Under the pieces are notes generated by a model. The model was not told the DNA's origin, ran no database searches, and worked only from the letters and a program-made list of their open reading frames with translations. Both the position numbers and the translations under genes were made by a program. A stretch of 43,326 nt of DNA from NCBI GenBank assembly GCA_007120385.1, contig SKNT01000153.1, positions 1 to 43,326 on the forward strand, written 5' to 3'. Within the stretch, counting starts at the first letter, position 1. Each line of letters begins with the position of its first letter. Origin of the DNA: Balneolales bacterium. Lineage in GTDB: Bacteria > Bacteroidota > Rhodothermia > Balneolales > Natronogracilivirgulaceae. Positions 8,858 to 17,879 of this stretch are shown here, piece after piece.

Positions 8858-9193
8858 TCAATCGCGTGCAATTAACGCCATGGCACTGTCGATTGGTATC
8901 CGGTACCGCCGGTTCTCCTCATCGACAAGCTCGAAGGTGTTGAGCATGCGGTAATCCCTATCCTTCCGCTGGTTCATTTCCTGGAACTCGGCGTTGATGG
9001 CAGCCTGCTGAGAAGAGAGGAACTGGTTGTAGTTGTACATGTTGTAGAGACCAAACAGGATAATGGTCACAATTACAATACCGAGAACAATCCAGAAAGA
9101 GACGGTCTTCAGATTGACGTAGTCGTCCGAGAACCCGGAAGAGATCGATTTTTCCAGATACTGATGTTCTTTATCTGATCTGTCATTTGCCAT
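8858..9193 (-). CDS. Unrecognised small single-helix membrane protein (orf111)
   Basis: 111 residues. A polar N-terminus (1-30) is followed by one transmembrane helix (about 32-52) and a charged C-terminal tail with helical, coiled-coil-like character (about 57-90), ending RYRIPIDSAMALIARD. No haem-binding CxxCH, Cys pair or His cluster is present, so it is not itself a redox protein. It lies between actF and sco (96 and 74 bases) in the same direction, so it is probably co-transcribed with the respiratory genes. I cannot assign a family with confidence. Possible roles are a small accessory subunit of ACIII, an ActG-like position holder, or a linker of ACIII and caa3; all are inference. Confidence 0.8.
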   Translation of the reverse strand: MANDRSDKEHQYLEKSISSGFSDDYVNLKTVSFWIVLGIVIVTIILFGLYNMYNYNQFLSSQQAAINAEFQEMNQRKDRDYRMLNTFELVDEENRRYRIPIDSAMALIARD

Positions 9194-9229
9194 GTCGTGT
9201 CTTTATAAAGGTTGTCTATTGAAACATCG

Positions 9230-9284
9230 GCGGAATGCAAAAGCATTCCCGGGTTGGACCGCTAATCTGCTGTGGCGGAATGCA
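9230..9284. repeat. Hairpin and direct repeat in actF-orf111 spacer
   Basis: GGAATGC (9232-9238) and GCATTCC (9243-9249) form a perfect 7-base stem around an AAAA loop. The ten bases GCGGAATGCA occur at 9230-9239 and again at 9275-9284. There is no T-run after the stem on the coding strand, so termination is unlikely. An mRNA processing or stability element between the ACIII genes and the downstream oxidase genes is possible. Confidence 0.4.
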
Positions 9285-9289
9285 CTTTG

Positions 9290-10486
9290 CTAGTGTTTGT
9301 TAAGTGATTCAGCCAGAAGCGGATCGTTTTTTGGAACCATGCTGTGCCGTGCAAACTGCCGGAAGAAAAATCCCGCAGATACCCCGACAAAGGCGAGCAG
9401 CAGGGTCAGATCTAGCCAGTGAATCGAGATGGATTCCTGATGCAGGATGGGCATCACGATCCAGTGCATTTCAAGAAACTGCAACAGGATGATCCAGAGC
9501 GACACCCCGAAAAGCACCTTGTGGTTGGATTTGGCTTTTTTACCTAGCAGAAGGATGAACGGAAGCACAAAGCGTCCGATCAGAAACAGGTATGCCAGAA
9601 AGATCCAGTTTCCCTCAAAGCGGTAGTAGAACCAGAGAATTTCTTTTGGGAAGTTGGCATAGTAAATCAGCATGAACTGGCTGAAAGCGATATAGGCATA
9701 GAAAACGGTAAATCCGAACAGGAGCGCTCCAAGATCGTGGAGATGCGACTGGTTGATGGTGTTGGTGAGCAATCCCTTGTGCAGCAGGTAGACCACCAGT
9801 GCAATAACGACGGCAAGCACCGCCTGGAAACTCATGGCGAAGTAGTATACGCCGAACATGGTTGAAAACCAGCCGGAATCCATGGACATCAGCCAGTCAA
9901 AGGATGCAAATGCCACGGTGAAAGCGAATAACAGGATGCCGGGGGCGCTGATGACACGCTGCTGCCGGTCGATGGCATCACTTGCCTGGCGATCCATTGT
10001 AACTGAGTTCCGGTACAGTTTGTACCCAAGAAAAGCCCACACGGTGAAATAGATGACATTCCGGATCACGAAGAACGGCATGTTCAGATAGGGCTGCTTG
10101 TGCTGGATGAGTTCGTCGGCTGCAATGCGTTCCGGACGTATCCACTCGTACAGGAACTCCATGCCAAAAAGTATGGGAATGAACAGCAGGCCCAGCCAGA
10201 CCAGCTGCAGCGAAATGGTTTCGGGGATGCGGCGCAGGACCACGCTCCAGCCGGACCGGGTGATGTGCTGAAGCATCACGAAAAACAGTGCACCCAGCAC
10301 CAGGCTGGCGATAAACGCGAAGCTGGTAAGATAGGAGAAGAAGAATTGTTCGGTGTTTACGAACAGTCCGATCAGACTCAGGGCGATACCGGCAAAACCG
10401 GCACCGAAAAACGCGGTGGCGATTTTGTTCTCTTCCGGAAAGGTCAGCCGGTCGGTAAGCGTGGTATGGTGGTGATCCATGCTCAT
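9290..10486 (-). CDS. actF: Alternative complex III subunit ActF, NrfD-like
   Basis: 398 residues with about ten transmembrane helices after a polar, His-containing N-terminus (MSMDHHHTT). It belongs to the quinol:cytochrome c oxidoreductase quinone-binding subunit 2 family, distant paralogues of NrfD and of ActC. In ACIII it forms half of the membrane domain and is thought to contribute to proton movement, while ActC carries the better supported quinone site. The assignment rests on the helix pattern, length and position as sixth act gene after actE (60 bases). Two ATG codons two residues apart (10486 and 10480) are both possible starts. Confidence 0.9.
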   Translation of the reverse strand: MSMDHHHTTLTDRLTFPEENKIATAFFGAGFAGIALSLIGLFVNTEQFFFSYLTSFAFIASLVLGALFFVMLQHITRSGWSVVLRRIPETISLQLVWLGLLFIPILFGMEFLYEWIRPERIAADELIQHKQPYLNMPFFVIRNVIYFTVWAFLGYKLYRNSVTMDRQASDAIDRQQRVISAPGILLFAFTVAFASFDWLMSMDSGWFSTMFGVYYFAMSFQAVLAVVIALVVYLLHKGLLTNTINQSHLHDLGALLFGFTVFYAYIAFSQFMLIYYANFPKEILWFYYRFEGNWIFLAYLFLIGRFVLPFILLLGKKAKSNHKVLFGVSLWIILLQFLEMHWIVMPILHQESISIHWLDLTLLLAFVGVSAGFFFRQFARHSMVPKNDPLLAESLNKH

Positions 10487-10546
10487 GGGTTACGCATTAA
10501 TGGGTATGATCTCTGTATGTATCTTCAGTAAAGTGTGTTGTTCCTG

Positions 10547-11173
10547 TCATGGTTGTGACCCGGATGCGAATTGCTCCGGATCAAGATTAAGCTCACGCAG
10601 ATGCTCTTCACCGGCATCCTGGCTGAGTTGCAACGCCCGTACATAGGCCACAATCGCCCAGCGGTCCTCCGCCTTGATCTGGTGGCGGTAGGAGTTCATG
10701 GTCCGTACCCCGTTGTAGATGGCACTGTATATCTCGCCGTCGGGCAGGTCCCTGGCGTTTTCGGTGAGCAGGGACACCGCAATGTATCCATAGTCGGAGA
10801 CAGGCCCGTTTCCATCGCCCACACCGCCATGGCATGGCGTGCAGAAGACGTTGTACTGATGCTGACCCTGACGCAGGAACGAGCGGGTGACATCCACCGG
10901 AATCTGTTCCACATAACTGCCGTCCTCGTTGATCCCCTGGAAAAAGGCCAGGTCGTTTTCCAGATGCCCGCGCGCCACGGTGCCCTCTACCGGCATGCGC
11001 ATGGCCCGCCGGTCCTCAAAAAACGGATTTTCCTGCTGCGCGTTGAAGCGCTCCTGCCAGTACATGTTGTACTGGGTGTGGATGGGCGGTTTTTCGCTCG
11101 GCTGCCCGCGGCAGGCACCGAGAAAGAGAGCCAGCATGATGAGCAGAGGGGTATAACGGGTTGTTGAGTTCAT
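10547..11173 (-). CDS. actE: Alternative complex III subunit ActE, monohaem cytochrome c lipoprotein
   Basis: 208 residues. The lipobox LGAC places the lipidated Cys at 21, so the protein is anchored on the periplasmic face. A single haem site CTPCH (Cys111, Cys114, His115) follows a conserved-looking segment with RGQHQYNVFC; a Met in the TMNSYRHQIK segment is the likely sixth ligand. In ACIII, ActE is the mobile or terminal cytochrome domain thought to hand electrons onward, here probably to the haem c of CoxB. The gene is 27 bases after actD and 60 before actF, in line with the canonical actABCDEF order. Confidence 0.93.
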   Translation of the reverse strand: MNSTTRYTPLLIMLALFLGACRGQPSEKPPIHTQYNMYWQERFNAQQENPFFEDRRAMRMPVEGTVARGHLENDLAFFQGINEDGSYVEQIPVDVTRSFLRQGQHQYNVFCTPCHGGVGDGNGPVSDYGYIAVSLLTENARDLPDGEIYSAIYNGVRTMNSYRHQIKAEDRWAIVAYVRALQLSQDAGEEHLRELNLDPEQFASGSQP

Positions 11174-11200
11174 GGTGTGATGATCGTGGGGATCAGAAAT

Positions 11201-11740
11201 CTATTCCGGGATAATTTCGATTTCGGTGGCTCCGATGCTTTTCAGAAACTCGGCCGTTTTCTTTTCAGAGAATGCCGGGTCGGTGGCTTCTATGCACAGA
11301 AAGAAGCCGTCATCGGTAGCTTTGGTGATGCGGTCGGAATTGAAAAGCGGCTGGTTCAGACGCGGGAGCCGGCTCAGAAAGAACAGGCCCAGGAATGCCC
11401 CGAACGATGCCAGCAGAATTACGATAGCAAATGCCACCGGTACAAAAGCGGGAAAATTCAGGAACGGCTTGCCGCTGATATGCATCGGGTAGGCAACGCT
11501 CATGGCCCATGACTGAAGCGCGATACCCCCAAGAAGGCCCGCGATGCCGTGGCCCAGGACAATCCAGCCCAGTTTGGATGGCTTCAGTCCCATGGCATCG
11601 TCCATGCCGTGGATGGGAAACGGGCTGTATGTGTCAAAATTCTTGAAACCGGCGTCGCGCACCTCCGCGGCGGCATCCATCAGGTCAGCCGGGTTGGCAA
11701 ACTCGGCCAGTACACCAAAGGTTTTATGATTGGTACTCAT
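11201..11740 (-). CDS. actD: Alternative complex III subunit ActD (DUF3341)
   Basis: 179 residues. A soluble N-terminal part (about 1-50) contains the family-typical DMDAAAEVRDAGF-like helix and a YSPFPIHGMDDAMG segment, followed by two transmembrane helices (about 58-80 and 95-120) and a polar C-terminal tail with GATEIEIIPE. DUF3341 proteins are the ActD subunit of ACIII. They hold no cofactor and fasten the peripheral ActB/ActA part to the membrane subunits. The gene starts only 3 bases after actC stops, implying translational coupling. Confidence 0.93.
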   Translation of the reverse strand: MSTNHKTFGVLAEFANPADLMDAAAEVRDAGFKNFDTYSPFPIHGMDDAMGLKPSKLGWIVLGHGIAGLLGGIALQSWAMSVAYPMHISGKPFLNFPAFVPVAFAIVILLASFGAFLGLFFLSRLPRLNQPLFNSDRITKATDDGFFLCIEATDPAFSEKKTAEFLKSIGATEIEIIPE

Positions 11741-11743
11741 AGG

Positions 11744-13141
11744 TTATTCCGATTTTGAAGAATGACCGTTCTGTGATCTGTAATATGCCGGATTGGCCTG
11801 GGGCAGCACCGCCTTGATCTCCGCAATGGCCACCATGGGCAGGAACCGCATGAAAAGCAGGAAGAATGTCAAGAACAGCCCGAAGGTGCCGACGTAGGTC
11901 AGCACATCCACATAAGTAGGGGAGAAGTAACCCCAGGAGGATGGCAGGTAGTCCGTGGCCAGGGAGGAGACCACAATGACAAAACGCTCGAACCACATTC
12001 CAATATTGATGACGATTGACAGGGCAAAGGTAAGCGCTATGTTGCGCCGGAATTTCTTCACCCAAAAGAACTGGGGCGCCACCACATTGCAGGTGATCAT
12101 GGTCCAGTACGCCCAGGCATAGGGACCCAGCGCCCGGTTGATAAAGATGAATTTCTCGTACTCAAACCCGCCGTACCAGGCAATGAAGAACTCCATGGCA
12201 TATGCAAAACCGACCATCATGCCGGTGACCAGGATGATGATGTTCATCTTCTCAATGTGATCCACGGTCATTATGTCCTCAAGCCCGTAGAGTTTGCGGC
12301 TGATGATCATCAGCGTCAGCACCATGGCGAAGCCCGAAAAGATGGCGCCTGCGACAAAATACGGTGGAAAGATGGTGGTGTGCCATCCGGGGATAATCGA
12401 GACGGCAAAGTCAAAGGAGACAATGGTATGGACGGACAACACCAGCGGGGTGGCCAGACCGGCCAGGATCATGTAGGCCTTCTCGTAGTGCTGCCACTGG
12501 CGGTTGCCCCCGGTCCAGCCCAGGGCGAAGGCGCCGTAAACCATTTTGGAGATCTTGCCCTTCACCTTGTCGCGCATCGTTGCCAGGTCGGGCACCAGAC
12601 CGACATACCAGAACAGGGTGGATACGGTCAGGTAAGTGAATACGGCAAATACGTCCCAGAGCAGCGGGCTGTTGAAGTTGGGCCAGAGCTGCATGGAGTT
12701 GGGCAGCGGGAAAATCCAGTAGATGGTCCAGATACGGCCTACGTGAATGGCTGGAAACAGTCCGGCGCACATAACCGCAAAGATGGTCATGGCCTCGGCA
12801 AAGCGGTTGATGGCGGTTCGCCAGCCCTGCCGGAACAGGAACAGAATAGCGGAGATAAGGGTACCGGCGTGACCGATACCGACCCACCAAACAAAGTTGG
12901 TGATATCCCATGCCCATCCCACCGGCTGATTCAGACCCCATACACCTATGCCTTCCCAGATCAGCCACACAACCATGGCCAGCATCACGGCCAGCAGGAT
13001 ATTGGAAATGCCAAAGGCAATGTACCACCAGAGCGGCGTCTTCTGCTGGGGTATGTCGCTGATCAGTTTGGTGATACTGGCAAAATCGTGGTTGCCTTTC
13101 ACCAATCGCTCATCCGGCACTGTTGCGGTATTCTGACTCAT
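11744..13141 (-). CDS. actC: Alternative complex III subunit ActC, NrfD-like
   Basis: 465 residues with about ten transmembrane helices. It is an NrfD/PsrC-family integral membrane protein, the canonical quinol-binding subunit of ACIII. Typical stretches are [14 protein letters not shown] in the early helices, [16 protein letters not shown] and [19 protein letters not shown] in the middle. In known complexes quinol oxidised here passes electrons to the Fe-S clusters of ActB. The N-terminus (1-40) is cytoplasmic and polar. It starts 35 bases after actB and ends 3 bases before actD. Confidence 0.95.
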   Translation of the reverse strand: MSQNTATVPDERLVKGNHDFASITKLISDIPQQKTPLWWYIAFGISNILLAVMLAMVVWLIWEGIGVWGLNQPVGWAWDITNFVWWVGIGHAGTLISAILFLFRQGWRTAINRFAEAMTIFAVMCAGLFPAIHVGRIWTIYWIFPLPNSMQLWPNFNSPLLWDVFAVFTYLTVSTLFWYVGLVPDLATMRDKVKGKISKMVYGAFALGWTGGNRQWQHYEKAYMILAGLATPLVLSVHTIVSFDFAVSIIPGWHTTIFPPYFVAGAIFSGFAMVLTLMIISRKLYGLEDIMTVDHIEKMNIIILVTGMMVGFAYAMEFFIAWYGGFEYEKFIFINRALGPYAWAYWTMITCNVVAPQFFWVKKFRRNIALTFALSIVINIGMWFERFVIVVSSLATDYLPSSWGYFSPTYVDVLTYVGTFGLFLTFFLLFMRFLPMVAIAEIKAVLPQANPAYYRSQNGHSSKSE

Positions 13142-13176
13142 GAAATAAGGTGTTTTTTTCTGCTGGAAACGGTTGC

Positions 13177-16100
13177 TTACGATTGTTCGGATACTTCCCG
13201 GTTGGGGTTGCGGATTTTCGCCAGGTAGGATGTTCTCGGACGGACGTTCAGTTCCTCGAGTATCACGTAGTTGCGGTCTTTGCTTTTCTGGATGGATACG
13301 ACGCTGTTTTTATCCGTAAGGTCGCCGAATGTGATGGCGTTGGCCGGACATGCCTGCTGGCATGCGGTCTTGACCATGCCGTCAGGCGGTTTGACCGAAT
13401 CGCCTGTTTTGTTTTTTGTATCGATCTTGGCCCGGCTGATACGCTGAACACAGTAGGTGCATTTTTCCATGACGCCGCGGAACCGGATGGTCACGTCCGG
13501 GTTCATGGCCATCTGGATGATCTCCGGGTCGTCACCGGTGGTCAGGTACTCCCTGCTGTAGTTGAAGAAATTGAAGCGGCGCACTTTGTACGGACAGTTG
13601 TTGGCGCAGTAGCGGGTGCCGATGCACCGGTTGTAGGTCATCTGATTGAGGCCGTCGTCGCTGTGCGTGGTGGCGGCAACCGGACAAACCTGCTCGCAGG
13701 GAGCGTTTTCACAGTGCATGCATGGTACGGGCTGGTGCATGACTTTGGGATTGCCGCGATCATCGCCGCTGAAGTAGCGGTCGGTTCTGATCCAGTGCAT
13801 TTCGCGTCCGCGGCGCACTTCCCGCTTTCCGATGACCGGGATGTTGTTTTCCGCCTGACATGCAATGGTGCACACACCGCAGCCAATGCAGGAGTTGAGG
13901 TCAATGGCCATGCCCCATTGCGGTTCATGATCCGGAAAGACCTTGTCCGAAAACAGCGAAACGGGATGCTCCCGGTCACCGTAAATTCCGGGCACGTAAA
14001 CCGCATCCTGGGCAAATGTCGGGTTTTCCCGGTAGTAATCCAGATCGGCGTCCCGCACAAGCGGACGTTCCTCCATGCTGTGATGATCCTGCGTGCTGGC
14101 AATGACGTAGGTGCGTCCGGCCCGGTTTACTTCCACACCGGTAACGAACAGCCGGTTTTCAGTGGTTCTCAGATTGTATGTGTCAACCCCAACCTGATCA
14201 GCGACCCGGCCGATGCCCTGGCGACCGTAACCGGTGTAAAGGGTGATACTGTTGTCCGCATGTCCCGGAAGCACCCATGCCGGGATCTCGGTTTCAGCTC
14301 CGCCGGGAGTGGTGATCCGGATTACCTGCTGGTTCGGATCACCGAATTTTCGTGCGGGTGGTATTCCGAAACGCTCTGCGGTATTGGGTGACAGCAGCGC
14401 CACATTGTCCCATGTGATCTTGGTCATGGGATCGGGCAATTCCTGGAGCCACCCGTTGTTGGCGAAGCGGCCGTCGTGAAGTTTGGGGTCCGCCTTGATG
14501 ACCAGCTCCACCGCATCGGACGGTTCGTCGCGTCGCACCACAAGGAATTCCGCAGCCAGAGCTTGAAATGCCGTGGCCCGGGAGACCGTCACCTCGGGAT
14601 AGCGGGTATCCTTCTGGAGCCCGTCGTGCAGCACTTCATTCCAGCTGCTCTCAAAACCGCCGGGCAGGAGTTCTCTCCAGGTATCCCTGACCAGTTCGTA
14701 TCCACCGGTATCCTCACCGTCCACAATGGCTGCCAGGAACTCGACCTCGCTTTTTCCGCCGAAAAGGGGTTGGATCATGGGCTGGATGACGGACCGGACC
14801 CCGGTCCAGGAGTGACCGTCGCCCCAGGTTTCCAGAAAATGGGCGCGGTTCACATGCCAGTTTGAAGTGCGGGATGTCTCGTCATAGTGCAGGGATAGAT
14901 GGATCTTTTCGGATATCCCGTTCAATGCGCCTTCAAAGTCAAGGTCGGCCGGTGCCGAGTAAACCGGATTGGTGCCGATCATGACAACGGTATCGATGGA
15001 TCCGGCCTTCATATCGTCTACCAGCTCCCGGAAAGCATGATTCTGATTGGTTTGTGCCACATAGGGCACATCCAGGTAGGATACGGACTGGCCGGCATTG
15101 CCAAGTGCCAGGTTCATGGCATGCACGGTGGCATGCACGGCGGCGTCATGCTCGGCGCCGGCGGTGATGATGCTTTGACCCCGGTTGTCGAGCAGTTCTT
15201 TGGCCAGGACCGGAATCCAACTGTGGTCGCTGAAAGTATTGTGATACCCGGAGTACGATTCCAGACCGGATACATCTTCCGAAAGTCTGGCGGCAAGGGC
15301 AAATACGAATAACGGTATTTCCGAACTCTTGATCCGCAGGCGGTGGTCGGCGTTGGATCCGGTGAGCGAATAATTGCTTTCGGCAACATAGAGCCGGGAG
15401 GGACGGGCGTCCGGATCCGGAACAGACTTGCTTTGGGCGAAGGCGCCGATATAGGCGACATCGTTGTCGCTATCCTGCAGGAAATCATCATTCAGCGAGA
15501 GTGTGACACGGGCTTTATCGAAATGATAGAGGGGGCGCAGGCGCCGGCCAAAAACCATTCCGGTTCCGGTGGTGACGGATTCGTCATTGTAGGTTTCGAA
15601 GGTCACCCAGCGGCCATTCGGGAATTTATCGAGCGCTTTGTTGCGGAGCCGGTCCAGTGTCGGGGACGAGCTGGATTCACTGATGAATGCGACCCGGCGT
15701 CCGGTGTCGGCGAAATGGTCGCGGCAGAATGCTACAAAGTCATCCCAGCTGCTGCTCTCGCCGTTCCGGCGGATCCTGCGCGAACGGTCCTGGTCGTAAA
15801 GTTCCAGTATGGCTGCCTGCTGCCGGATGTTGGTCCTGCCCTTGCTCTCCGGGTGAAGGTCGTTGCCTTCAATTTTTGTGGGTCGACCCTCGTTCGTTTC
15901 AACGATAATACCGTTCAGGTTGCCGCGGAAAGGAGCCGCAGAAGCGTAATAAAGCGGGATTCCCGGCACCATGTGTTCCGGCTGCCGGGTGTACGGCATG
16001 ATTTTCTGGACCGGTTTGCGGCATGCTGCGAGTCCGGCCAGGGCCACCGAGGCCCCCATGATCTGGAGGAAGTTCCTGCGAGAGACACCATCGGAGAGTT

Positions 16101-16206
16101 CGGTGGCGTTTTCAGGAAACTCACGCTCCGCAAATTTGCGGTATTCCTCATTCTGTGCTAACTCGTTAAGACTGCGCCAATACGTTTGCTGTTGCTCTTT
16201 TCCCAT
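13177..16206 (-). CDS. actB: Alternative complex III subunit ActB, iron-sulfur protein
   Basis: 1009 residues from the ATG at 16206, which gives [16 protein letters not shown], the usual ActB beginning. An ATG at 16257 would add 17 residues and overlap actA by 13 bases. A twin-arginine signal [11 protein letters not shown] lies at about 42-52. The large N-terminal part (about 60-700) is the molybdopterin-oxidoreductase-like domain, which lacks molybdenum in characterised ACIII. The C-terminal ferredoxin part holds 15 cysteines in four groups: 773/776/779/783, 829/832/837/841, 861/867/871 and 916/919/949/953. That fits three [4Fe-4S] and one [3Fe-4S] cluster, the three-Cys group being [11 protein letters not shown]. 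Electrons run from ActC through these clusters to the ActA haems. Confidence 0.95.
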   Translation of the reverse strand: MGKEQQQTYWRSLNELAQNEEYRKFAEREFPENATELSDGVSRRNFLQIMGASVALAGLAACRKPVQKIMPYTRQPEHMVPGIPLYYASAAPFRGNLNGIIVETNEGRPTKIEGNDLHPESKGRTNIRQQAAILELYDQDRSRRIRRNGESSSWDDFVAFCRDHFADTGRRVAFISESSSSPTLDRLRNKALDKFPNGRWVTFETYNDESVTTGTGMVFGRRLRPLYHFDKARVTLSLNDDFLQDSDNDVAYIGAFAQSKSVPDPDARPSRLYVAESNYSLTGSNADHRLRIKSSEIPLFVFALAARLSEDVSGLESYSGYHNTFSDHSWIPVLAKELLDNRGQSIITAGAEHDAAVHATVHAMNLALGNAGQSVSYLDVPYVAQTNQNHAFRELVDDMKAGSIDTVVMIGTNPVYSAPADLDFEGALNGISEKIHLSLHYDETSRTSNWHVNRAHFLETWGDGHSWTGVRSVIQPMIQPLFGGKSEVEFLAAIVDGEDTGGYELVRDTWRELLPGGFESSWNEVLHDGLQKDTRYPEVTVSRATAFQALAAEFLVVRRDEPSDAVELVIKADPKLHDGRFANNGWLQELPDPMTKITWDNVALLSPNTAERFGIPPARKFGDPNQQVIRITTPGGAETEIPAWVLPGHADNSITLYTGYGRQGIGRVADQVGVDTYNLRTTENRLFVTGVEVNRAGRTYVIASTQDHHSMEERPLVRDADLDYYRENPTFAQDAVYVPGIYGDREHPVSLFSDKVFPDHEPQWGMAIDLNSCIGCGVCTIACQAENNIPVIGKREVRRGREMHWIRTDRYFSGDDRGNPKVMHQPVPCMHCENAPCEQVCPVAATTHSDDGLNQMTYNRCIGTRYCANNCPYKVRRFNFFNYSREYLTTGDDPEIIQMAMNPDVTIRFRGVMEKCTYCVQRISRAKIDTKNKTGDSVKPPDGMVKTACQQACPANAITFGDLTDKNSVVSIQKSKDRNYVILEELNVRPRTSYLAKIRNPNREVSEQS

Positions 16207-16244
16207 ATTCTGTGACAATGTTGACAAATCGGAGTGGTAACGGG

Positions 16245-16892
16245 CTATCGGTGGCATGCGTTGCAGTAAACAGGGGCATCGATATTCCGTTTTTCGATGA
16301 CCATTTGGGCAAACTGATAGTGGTCTTGAGGGGGTTCCCAGGCCATGTTGGTGACTTCTTCAACCGGGCGAAGATGGGGTGCGGGATTGTTGTGGCAATC
16401 GAGGCACCAGCCCATGCTCATCGACTCGGTTTTCATCACGACCTCCATTCGGTCGACCCGCCCATGGCACGTGGCGCATCCGATTCCTACATTCACATGG
16501 ATCGAGTGGTTGAAGTAGGCATGATCCGGGACGTCATGAACGCGGACCCACTCAATGGGCATCCCCGTTTCCCAGCTGTCATGAAGCGGCTGGAGCGCTT
16601 CGCTGTCAACGGCAACATACTCGTGACAGGTCATGCAGGTTTCGGTGGACGGGATGGCGGCCACGGCGGACTTCCATGCCGACCCGTGGCAGTACTGGCA
16701 ATCCATGCCCAGTTCTGCAACGTGAAACTTGTGGCTGTACGGGATGGGCTGGTTGGGAGCGTACCCGACTTCCAGGTATTCCGGCGAACCAAAATACCAG
16801 AAACCGAAAATGATGCCCGTTATGATGATTATGGTTGCAAGCTGCAGCCGTTTAGGTATGCTGTTCACCCATTCCGGGAAAATCTGCGCCAT
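16245..16892 (-). CDS. actA: Alternative complex III subunit ActA, pentahaem cytochrome c
   Basis: 215 residues. One N-terminal transmembrane anchor (about 16-36) is followed by a periplasmic domain with exactly five haem sites: CQYCH (65-69), CMTCH (86-90), CATCH (139-143), CLDCH (163-167) and CNACH (210-214). Five haems and one anchor are the ActA signature. The last haem motif is only one residue from the C-terminus (CHR stop). It accepts electrons from ActB and passes them to ActE. As the first gene of the block, it is preceded by 380 non-coding bases that must contain the operon promoter. Distal His ligands are present in the FHVAELGMD and YFNHSIHV segments. Confidence 0.96.
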   Translation of the reverse strand: MAQIFPEWVNSIPKRLQLATIIIITGIIFGFWYFGSPEYLEVGYAPNQPIPYSHKFHVAELGMDCQYCHGSAWKSAVAAIPSTETCMTCHEYVAVDSEALQPLHDSWETGMPIEWVRVHDVPDHAYFNHSIHVNVGIGCATCHGRVDRMEVVMKTESMSMGWCLDCHNNPAPHLRPVEEVTNMAWEPPQDHYQFAQMVIEKRNIDAPVYCNACHR

Positions 16893-17272
16893 AGAGACAG
16901 CTTTTTACGTGTTCTGAAGAGTACCTGAGTTACCTGAAGGAAAAGGAATTACACTGCCGGCAACAGGACCTGCCGCTCTGCGCATCAGAGTTTGTAATCC
17001 TTTGTCCCGTGCGCCTGATTCAACAAGCGCATTCAGGCAGTTAAGATACTCCAAATCGATTGCTAAAAAAAAGAAAAAAGTTCTGTTTTTCACACAATCT
17101 TAAGATTTCTGAAATAAGTTAATTGCCTTCTTTTTTATTGGAGTTGAAGCCACAAGTCCTTCAACTCCAATGATTAAATCTGTATTTGCAGAGAAAGTGC
17201 GGTATTTTTCCGTTTTTGTAATAACTTTTCTTCGATAGTGACACCCCCCTCACACCAAACAGTTCTATCAGG
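16893..17272. other. Divergent control region between actA and ctaM-like gene
   Basis: The 380 bases separate two divergent respiratory genes and should carry both promoters. A run of T and A bases lies around 17068-17090. A perfect inverted repeat is annotated separately at 17137-17171. One minus-strand open frame (16905-17093) has no family features and is judged non-coding. TGTATTTG at 17181-17188 is one base off the Bacteroidota -7 consensus for the rightward gene, but no TTG lies at the right distance. No other gene or RNA is recognised. Confidence 0.6.
17137..17171. promoter_or_regulatory. Perfect 13-bp inverted repeat, candidate operator or leader hairpin
   Basis: ATTGGAGTTGAAG (17137-17149) and CTTCAACTCCAAT (17159-17171) are perfect reverse complements around a 9-base loop CCACAAGTC. 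The element lies 245 bases upstream of actA and 102 bases upstream of the ctaM-like start. No T-run follows on either strand in the outgoing direction (a T-run precedes it on the plus strand), so a standard terminator is unlikely. Its length and place suit a dimeric regulator site for both divergent genes, or a 5'-leader hairpin of the rightward transcript. Confidence 0.55.
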
Positions 17273-17719
17273 ATGATTGCAATAACGGACCTTCCCCAGC
17301 TTAATGCGGTACTCAACAGCATCGCCACACTTTTTTTACTGACCGGTTACATATATATCAGAAAAAGGAATATCACGGCACATATGCGAATGATGTGGGC
17401 GGCATTGGTGATCTCGGGGCTCTTTCTGATCAGTTACCTGATTTTTCATTACCATGTGGGGTCGGTTGGCTATGACGGTACCGGCTGGATCCGTCCGGTC
17501 TACTTCGCCATACTGATTTCCCACATTATCCTGGCCATCGTCAATCTGCCGATGATCCTGCTGACAATGTACCGGGCCGTTCGCAAGGATTTCCAGCGGC
17601 ACAGGAAAATTGCACGCTGGACCTGGCCGGTCTGGATGTACGTATCCGTCACCGGCGTACTGGTGTATGTGATGATGGAAGTGTCTGGCAGCTACGACAA
17701 ACTGTATTATCTGCCCTGA
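17273..17719 (+). CDS. DUF420/CtaM-like cytochrome oxidase assembly protein
   Basis: 148 residues with four transmembrane helices (about 10-29, 38-60, 80-104 and 120-139). Family marks include the LNSIATLFLLTGYIYIR first helix, HYHVGSVGYDGTG between helices, RPVYFAILISHIILA in the third and HRKIARWTWPVWMYVSVTGV in the fourth; the conserved His residues in these could bind haem or metal. DUF420 members include Bacillus YozB and Staphylococcus CtaM, the latter known to be needed for maturation of haem-copper oxidase. Its divergent position next to the ACIII-caa3 genes supports the same role here. Bases 17720-17879 downstream, before the convergent UPF0173 gene, show no convincing terminator. 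Confidence 0.85.
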   Translation: MIAITDLPQLNAVLNSIATLFLLTGYIYIRKRNITAHMRMMWAALVISGLFLISYLIFHYHVGSVGYDGTGWIRPVYFAILISHIILAIVNLPMILLTMYRAVRKDFQRHRKIARWTWPVWMYVSVTGVLVYVMMEVSGSYDKLYYLP

Positions 17720-17879
17720 AAAACCATGTTCCTTTCACCTGCATCCCTTCAGGATGTATCTGGTGCTATTAATATGGGTGTGCCTGGTGCCATTGTACTG
17801 ATGCAAATTATCCAGTATCAGTATACTGTATCAATCTGACCCGGCACCAGCCCGATGCAAGCGATCAGGACAATTCAGG

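Noticed and set aside
12257-13228. 323-codon plus-strand open frame antisense to actC
   Set aside because: Low-complexity shadow of a membrane-protein gene (rich in Gly, His, Asp and Gln).
13150-14391. 413-codon plus-strand open frame antisense to actB
   Set aside because: It is the complement of the ActB cluster region and shows no domain.
16905-17093. 62-codon minus-strand frame upstream of actA
   Set aside because: No family features, placed in the promoter region, with an atypical Phe run.
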